From NCBI GenBank assembly GCA_905147135.1, contig LR990067.1, forward strand, positions 11,036,001-11,100,000: 64,000 bases of DNA. Reading direction: 5' to 3'. The stretch comes from Blastobasis lacticolella. Taxonomy: Eukaryota > Arthropoda > Insecta > Lepidoptera > Blastobasidae. The position numbers and the translations under genes are program-made. The first letter of the stretch is position 1, and each line of letters opens with the position of its first letter. Under the pieces are notes generated by a model, which was given only the letters and a program-made list of their open reading frames with translations, was not told the origin of the DNA and did no database searches. This document shows, piece after piece, positions 58,740 through 64,000 of this stretch.

Positions 58740-58920
58740 GCTGCTATTTATGGTATTTGGTGCATCTTTAGCCAAAATCAGTTCACTAAAACAAGGGAGC
58801 ATAAGCTGTCCCTTATGCCCAAAGGACTCGTCCATTACTGTTATTATATATACTATAAGTAAAAATGTATTTCGGCTAAATGCTATAAAAACCGTTCAAC
58901 AACTATTACTGTACTGTAGT
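58740..58920 (+). repeat. Repeat T
   Basis: GCATCTTTAGCCAAAATCAG then TGCCCAAAGGACTC and AAACCGTTCAACAAC; fuller copy of 33555. Confidence 0.65.
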
Positions 58921-59929
58921 GCAAAGGAATTTGATTCTTAAGGTGGTCACGCACTTATGCTCCTCATTGTACCTACACACCTGAAATGTTAGGTCCGAGG
59001 CGTTTCGTCTGGTGAAAATGACAAAAACTGTAATTTTCATACAAGCATATTTTTTAATTTCCAGGAAACAGCAAATCCGATTATAATTAATTTCGTAGGT
59101 ATAAACAATCAACATTAAGCTAATTGGTGCATACAATTTTATTGTGATAACTGCCTTAAAAATTCTTCATAAAATTACGCCTGGTTTAAAAGAGGGACCT
59201 ACTGTGAAACCCATATAAAAGCTAAAGATTTTTTTTTTATAAAATTTTGAAGTGTTATCGTCATCTAAATATACTCTATTCTCGAAATCCAGCATTACAT
59301 AATTTCGATAAATTATATGCAATTAAAAATATTTGAGTAAAATATACATAATTGCGAGAATACACAAATTTCATAGGAAAGGACCCAATAAATTACATAT
59401 TTTAATTTAATTTAATTTTTAATTTAATAAAAAATATATATATGGAATAATATTAATCCGATCGCCGACCTTATTGCCTTTACATCGATCCCTTCCAGTC
59501 AAACCGAGCCGGCTGAGCCTGGAAATGCCAATGAAATATACGTGCTTTGGGAAGTATTTTTCCCATCAATACAGACAACCAAACCACTTTGCGGTTACTC
59601 CACAAGACTACAAACTAATATCAACTCTATATACTAAAAAATAAGATGTTAAATTTAATAAAACCTGCAAATATTTATGGCAAAACATTTTGCGGTTACT
59701 TCACAAAATGTCACACGATTTTCAACTCTATTGCTTTAGATATAAAGTGCTATAGTTCCTAAGGGACCAGCAAACGTTTCTGGCGAGCTGTTCCCTCGCG
59801 GGATCGCCGATAAATATTAATATGTAATGTTCCGCGGCGTAAAACCAATCATTGGCTGTTGCCCCTTAACTATGTATAGGATGTTGCAATTTTTTTGAAA
59901 TTAAAAGATATGAAAAAAAAAAGTTCAAC
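58921..59929. other. No gene recognised
   Basis: About 1 kb. AAACCACTTTGCGGTTACTCCACAA near 59581 and CATTTTGCGGTTACTTCACAA near 59687 form a ~20-bp direct repeat. No coding support. Confidence 0.4.
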
Positions 59930-60175
59930 TAATAGAACAAAGCTAAAAGACGCCACAGGTGACCGAAGAGCTGGCTCGTTCCTCGGACAGAGGATAAGTT
60001 TTGCTATCCAACGAGGCAACGTAGCCAGCTATCTGGGCACTATTCCGTGGGGGGGGGGAGTGATGTGGATGACTTTTTATGTTTTTAAGGGTTTAGTTTA
60101 GTGTTTGTTTTAGTTTTAGTTTATTTGTTATGGTTTTGTAAATATTCTGCTTGTACCAATAAAGTTCAAATCTAT
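59930..60175 (+). mobile_element. LINE C-terminal remnant and 3' end
   Basis: GDRRAGSFLGQRISFAIQRG then NVASYLGTIP is a C-terminal motif I recognise from lepidopteran non-LTR ORFs; ends ACCAATAAAGTTC. A G10 tract lies at 60048-60058. Confidence 0.6.
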
Positions 60176-60237
60176 GGAACATATAGTTGCATATCATGGT
60201 GGAGAGGTGTGGGCGGGTAGACCCATTGTCAAACAGG

Positions 60238-60315
60238 ATAGTAAGGTAGCCTAATGGCTAGCGAGACCGACTTCCGAGTGAGAGTTAACGGGTGCGATCC
60301 CCAGTGCCATTATTA
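60238..60315 (+). mobile_element. tRNA-like SINE head
   Basis: GTAGCCTAATGGCTAGCGAG and GGGTGCGATCCCCAGTG act as A- and B-box-like parts; no body follows. Confidence 0.5.
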
Positions 60316-60333
60316 TAGAAATGAGATGAGTTG

Positions 60334-60364
60334 TTGGCATTCGACGGGGACTGTCGAATGCCAA
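60334..60364. repeat. Hairpin
   Basis: TTGGCATTCGAC / GTCGAATGCCAA, 12-bp perfect arms, followed by a third copy of GTCGAATGCCAA. Confidence 0.85.
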
Positions 60365-60429
60365 TTTTAACAGTCGAATGCCAAATCGACTGTTAACATT
60401 GTCCTCTACCGACCATTTTATCATATTAT

Positions 60430-60745
60430 ATGTATTTTATCTATATATATTGTAGCATATAGTGTGTAATATACACACCATAGTATCATCTCTACTTAGT
60501 CTGTGATTAGTATGAAGGTGTAAATTTTTAGCTTAAAATATAGTAGTTTACCACAAATAATTAATGCTATTTTTGTTGCTTGTCTGACTGATGTTTATCT
60601 TTTTATCTTTCTAGACAAGGGTTGATTGGAAGAGATCGCTTGTAGCGATAAGGCCGCCTTTGCCCACATGTTTCAATAGACCTGTTGAATTTTCTTTTTT
60701 GTAATTTTGTGTGCAATAAAGAGTATATCTATCTATCCTGCAGTG
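60430..60745 (+). mobile_element. LINE-M 3' end
   Basis: Fuller copy of 5145-5373; continues to TTTTGTGTGCAATAAAGAGT, the poly(A)-signal end. Confidence 0.7.
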
Positions 60746-60804
60746 GCCCTGTTGTGGGTGTGATAATTATGACGATGATAGTAGTAGATAGGTTCTTTGC
60801 CAGG

Positions 60805-60862
60805 TATGAGAGTGTCGGTAGCCGAATGGCTAGCGGGTCCGACTTGTAAGCAAGATGTGCCG
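60805..60862 (+). mobile_element. tRNA-like SINE head fragment
   Basis: GGTAGCCGAATGGCTAGCGG then GACTTGTAAGCAAGA. Confidence 0.45.
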
Positions 60863-61130
60863 TTATTATATCAATGATTTTTTCTGACTAAAGTTGATAT
60901 AAACCAACCAGTTTCAATAGTTGTTCTCTTGTTTACTTTATATGTGTGTCTCATGACATACTTTATCTAGCATCCTAATACTAAAATAGTTTAGACAGCT
61001 AATTGTATAGCGTTGTCTCGCTCTCTCGCTCGCTCGGGTTTTTCGATCAACAAGTGTCGTGTTCTTATAAAATAAATATCTAGTGCTATTCCGTGAATCT
61101 TATGCTTTTATTGCTAAAAACCCTTCAAAT

Positions 61131-61466
61131 ACATTAGTTGAACACTAACCGATACTCTTACGGCGAGGGAAACCATCATGAGAAAACCTACACATAGGCG
61201 ACTAAATTTTATTTTTATGTCATACAGTAGGCAAACAGGCAAGCGGGCCACCTGCTGGAAAGTGGTCACCACTGCCTGTAGACATTAGCAACACCAAGAG
61301 CACCAACCTCGAGTGAATATGTAACCATGATCCAATTTGGGTTAGGTTTCTCTGTTACCGGAGAGCAGATGGCAGTCGCTTTACTATAATCACCTGATCT
61401 GCCATATCCTATGGTCATCATGGTCAAGGCGGACCCCGGGAGCACAACCGGGATATTAACGCCAAT
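61131..61466 (+). mobile_element. SINE-A, split by element C
   Basis: 61131-61206 (AACACTAACCGATACTCTTA ...) and 61305-61466 (... GGGATATTAACGCCAA) are collinear halves. Confidence 0.8.
61207..61304 (-). mobile_element. Element C tail nested in SINE-A
   Basis: ATGTCATACAGTAGGCAAAC to TAGCAACACCAAGAGC, ~100 bp. Confidence 0.8.
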
Positions 61467-61560
61467 TTAATTATTTAACAATTCATTGTACACAAGAAAA
61501 TTAAAGAGATAGTACAAATTAGATATTAGACAACAGACAGCAGGCCAATATGATTATAAT
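61467..61560 (-). mobile_element. LINE-H 3' end
   Basis: AATTCATTGTACACAAGAAA, then GACAGCAGGCCAATATG. Confidence 0.5.
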
Positions 61561-61977
61561 TACCATTATTACTTCCGATACACCCTGTACGCGTTAAGGG
61601 CCCGCCGCACCGCCGCCCACAAATCATATCGGGCGCGAGCCCACCTTAAGGCGTTTATATTTATACCCCGCCCGGCGCAAGGGCATTAAGTGATGTACAG
61701 CCGCGACACTGCGGGGCAGGGTACCAACTTTTTTGGGGTTCCGTGAGAGCAGAAATAAATTCAGGTAGTATAAGTAGGCAAATTAAAAAAGTTTTTCTAA
61801 AAAAAAAAAGTTTTTGTGCCTTGCGTAGCCGCTTGTCTGTCTTTCTTTGTCTGTCGTCAGGGCTACCCAGTCTGGGTATCTGTAAAATGACATACAGACA
61901 GACAGAAAAAAATCAATACTAGTTTAGGCTTCAGTATCGTTAATAGAATTTGATCTGTTACAGTTTAATTATATGTC
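61561..61977. other. Unique sequence, no gene recognised
   Basis: 61580-61735 is GC-rich against an AT-rich background; no reading frame of interest. Confidence 0.35.
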
Positions 61978-62155
61978 AGCATATTAGCCGAAAGACCCAT
62001 GCCCACTGCTGAACATAGGCGTCCCCCAGAGATCTCCAAAACCAGCTGCCGTGCCTTCCGCATCCAGCTGGTACCTGCTATCTTTACCAGGTCGTCGGTT
62101 CACCTTGTGGGAGGCCTACGCACGCTGCGTCTGCCGGTACGTGGTCGCCACTGGA
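61978..62155 (-). mobile_element. RTE 3' end
   Basis: In plus sense CCCACTGCTGAACATAGGCG, GATCTCCAAAACCAGCTGCC and GGTCGTCGGTTCACCTTG, the inverted RTE C-terminal and 3' UTR sequence. Confidence 0.75.
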
Positions 62156-62164
62156 CTTATTATA

Positions 62165-62285
62165 TGTAGATAGATAGTCACACTCTTTATTTTAGACAAA
62201 ATTACAAAAAAAAAAAAAATTTAACAGGTATTTTCAAACATTGTGGACAAATGCAGCCTTATCGCTACAAGCAAACAGACATCAT
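62165..62285 (-). mobile_element. LINE-M 3' end
   Basis: CACACTCTTTATTTTAGAC, A-run, AACATTGTGGACAAATGCAG, CCTTATCGCTACAAGC: antisense of the LINE-M end. Confidence 0.65.
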
Positions 62286-62728
62286 ATTCAATGTATTTAT
62301 AGATGAAAAAAATTCTGGATGCTACTGAACCCTTCACATATCAAAGGCTTTACTGACGTACAGGCTGCGACACCGCGGGACTTTGTTGCAACTCTTTTTT
62401 TTTTACTAGCTCCCACGAAAGATATATCGGTCTCGAGTTGACTGAGAGAAAGTGCTGGATTAGGCCGCCCTAATGCGTTTTGGATTTATGTGTTTCGTGC
62501 GTTCTCTTTTTTTTGTTATGAGCGACTAGGTAGTTGTGACCGGTTTCAAACTGTCAAGATAATTATTTTCCTATATTAGAAAATCCCTAATTATAAAAGT
62601 AATTATACCTACCTAGCCGTTCTCAGCGCTTTTAAATCCGGATCCGGATTTCAGATCGGATCTCTATAAACGATCCATCCATTTTCCGAGGGAACCTATT
62701 ATTTTTCCGAGATAAAAATAAATAGCCT
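62286..62728. other. No gene recognised
   Basis: Contains an 18-bp perfect palindrome AAATCCGGATCCGGATTT near 62635. Nothing else is supported. Confidence 0.4.
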
Positions 62729-62764
62729 GTGTTAGTCAGTAATACTAGCATTACTGACTAACAC
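62729..62764. repeat. Perfect 15-bp hairpin
   Basis: GTGTTAGTCAGTAAT / ATTACTGACTAACAC around ACTAGC. Confidence 0.9.
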
Positions 62765-62829
62765 TTAGTAATACTTAGCATTCTATTAGTAACGAAAATT
62801 TTAAAATCGTTAGAGGAGTTTTTGAGCGT

Positions 62830-63010
62830 ATTCTTAACAACTAACAGACAGAAAAAGTCGGATAAAACCGACTGGCTATCAAAACGAGAATACCGCCTTA
62901 AAGTCGGTCCATCCGTTCGGGTGCTAAGATGCCACAGACAAATACACAAAGCCACAGATACACACGTCAAAATTATAACAACCCTCTTTTATTCGTCGGT
63001 GGTTATAAAA
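62830..63010 (-). repeat. Dispersed repeat J
   Basis: GATGCCACAGACAAATACAC, ACACACGTCAAAATTATAAC, TTTTATTCGTCGGTGGTTAT. Confidence 0.55.
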
Positions 63011-63458
63011 AAAAAATTAAATTATTAATTAAATCATTTTTGTGATGTCTAAATAAATCATGTCTATGTCTATGTTTATGTCTATAATATTACTGTAGAT
63101 ATATTTAAAAACGCATAACAATAACCACAATACTTTAAGACAACACGTAAACCATCCCTCTTTCGCAATAGTCACAGGAGCAGCCATCGACAAGTTACCG
63201 GATCCAGAGACACAGAGCCGAAGAAGGGGTCCTGATTGATAAAAACGAGTCCCATGGGCCGGCGTGGCGTAGAACATGGAGCACCCTGTATATCGGGTGG
63301 CGCGACGCCGGGACATGCTGTATATCGCGGTTTGTCACAGAGTGGTCTAAATAAATAAAAATTATGAAGTTATGTGTATCATTAAGATTTTTGATAAGGC
63401 TTTAGAATAGATTGCGAAACGGCGTTAAATTTAAAGAAAAAAATGACTTTTTTGTTTG
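63011..63458. other. No gene recognised
   Basis: CACCCTGTATATCGGGTGGC and ACATGCTGTATATCGCGG are two related pieces near 63280-63330. Confidence 0.4.
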
Positions 63459-63632
63459 TTTTTAAACCACTAATGTGGCAAACAAGCTTACGGCTTGCCT
63501 GATGGTAAGCAGCCTGTGGACGTTTGCAATACCAGAGGCATCACCTACGCGTTGCCGACACCGTAAAAACCTTTTCACCCCTTTCTTGAAGAACTCCATG
63601 TTGTACTCTCCAGGGAAAACCTCTCGAGGTAG
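63459..63632 (-). mobile_element. LINE-B 3' end
   Basis: Minus sense: GAGAGGTTTTCCCTGGAGAG, TTCTTCAAGAAAGGGGTGAA, the block GGCAACGCGTAGGTGATGCC, then the tail GCTTACCATCAGGCAAGCCG. Confidence 0.85.
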
Positions 63633-64000
63633 TTTTTTTAGTTTTATTTAGTTAAGCGCATTAAAATTTTCACTTTTGTTTACTTTTTGTTGAGCTGCGT
63701 TGTTTAAATAAAATAGTATTTTTCAAATAACTTATTTTACACTAAATCTGGACAGTACTAGCTCTCTGTAATAATTTCATCCGCGCGCTCTATATAAATA
63801 ATATTTAAAACAATATTGTTAAATATTTATGGTATTTTAAATATTTCTAGTAATTTATGAATGAAAAAAAAATTTTTTTACTCAACCCTGTCGTTTCCGG
63901 CACAACCTGTACAGTGCGACCCGTCTTACCGATACAGCCGTCCCTAAACCTACAGGGTGCAATAATTTTGCGACCAAGATTATAGGGCAGGTTTGTTTTA
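63633..64000. other. No gene recognised
   Basis: AT-rich to the window edge. Confidence 0.4.

Overview
The window looks like nuclear DNA of a lepidopteran insect (moth or butterfly). It is AT-rich, has many short introns, and is saturated with repeats typical of Lepidoptera: a Lep1-type Helitron whose 3' end reads GTTTGCCGGGTCAGCTAG, tRNA-derived SINEs, 5'-truncated non-LTR retrotransposon tails with GATGATG or (AAAT)n ends, and many foldback MITEs. The species cannot be named. No CRISPR arrays, operons or intact tRNA/rRNA genes are visible.

Layout. 1-25.3 kb: no host gene recognised. It holds stacked, often nested repeat copies; the only sizeable intact reading frame is the 3' half of a jockey/CR1-like reverse transcriptase (7982-9115). 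25.5-46.3 kb, minus strand: one large multi-exon gene. I resolved 20 coding exons whose acceptor, donor and reading phases all agree. They give 1,813 codons plus a stop; the 5' end (start codon and any signal peptide) was not found. The product is unrecognised. It is basic and N-glycosylation-sequon-rich, has many KR/RR sites, and is built partly from duplicated exons. Residues 1-1420 contain no cysteine; the last ~390 carry seven. 46.3-64 kb: again mostly repeats with several unique stretches, including a doubtful plus-strand first exon near 54.6 kb and a 5S-rRNA-derived SINE near 52.3 kb.

Repeat labels. SINE-A: tRNA-derived, head with A/B boxes, 3' end ...GGGACATTAACGCCAAGATG. SINE-B: ~250 bp, starts TGGCCGTGTGG, ends GATGATG, 10-11 bp target duplications (TSDs). 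SINE-L: tRNA-like head, 3' tail with CTTTGCTTACTTTGGGGC. LINE-A, LINE-B, LINE-G: 3' ends of jockey-superfamily-like elements whose ORFs end around WNELP or WNALP. Element C: ~360 bp, SINE-like, with a LINE-A-like tail. RTE: RTE-type 3' ends. LINE-H, LINE-I, LINE-M and repeats J, O, T: other dispersed families seen two or more times here. Helitron-1 ends ...GGGTCCACTAGT. For LINE and SINE copies the strand given is that of the element's sense strand.

How parts interact. Introns of the large gene have been filled by these repeats, several lying within 20-60 bp of splice sites; one MITE supplies part of a 5' splice site. LINE-A, LINE-B, LINE-G, element C and repeat O share a 3'-terminal hairpin with compensatory stem changes, which suggests related reverse-transcriptase recognition.
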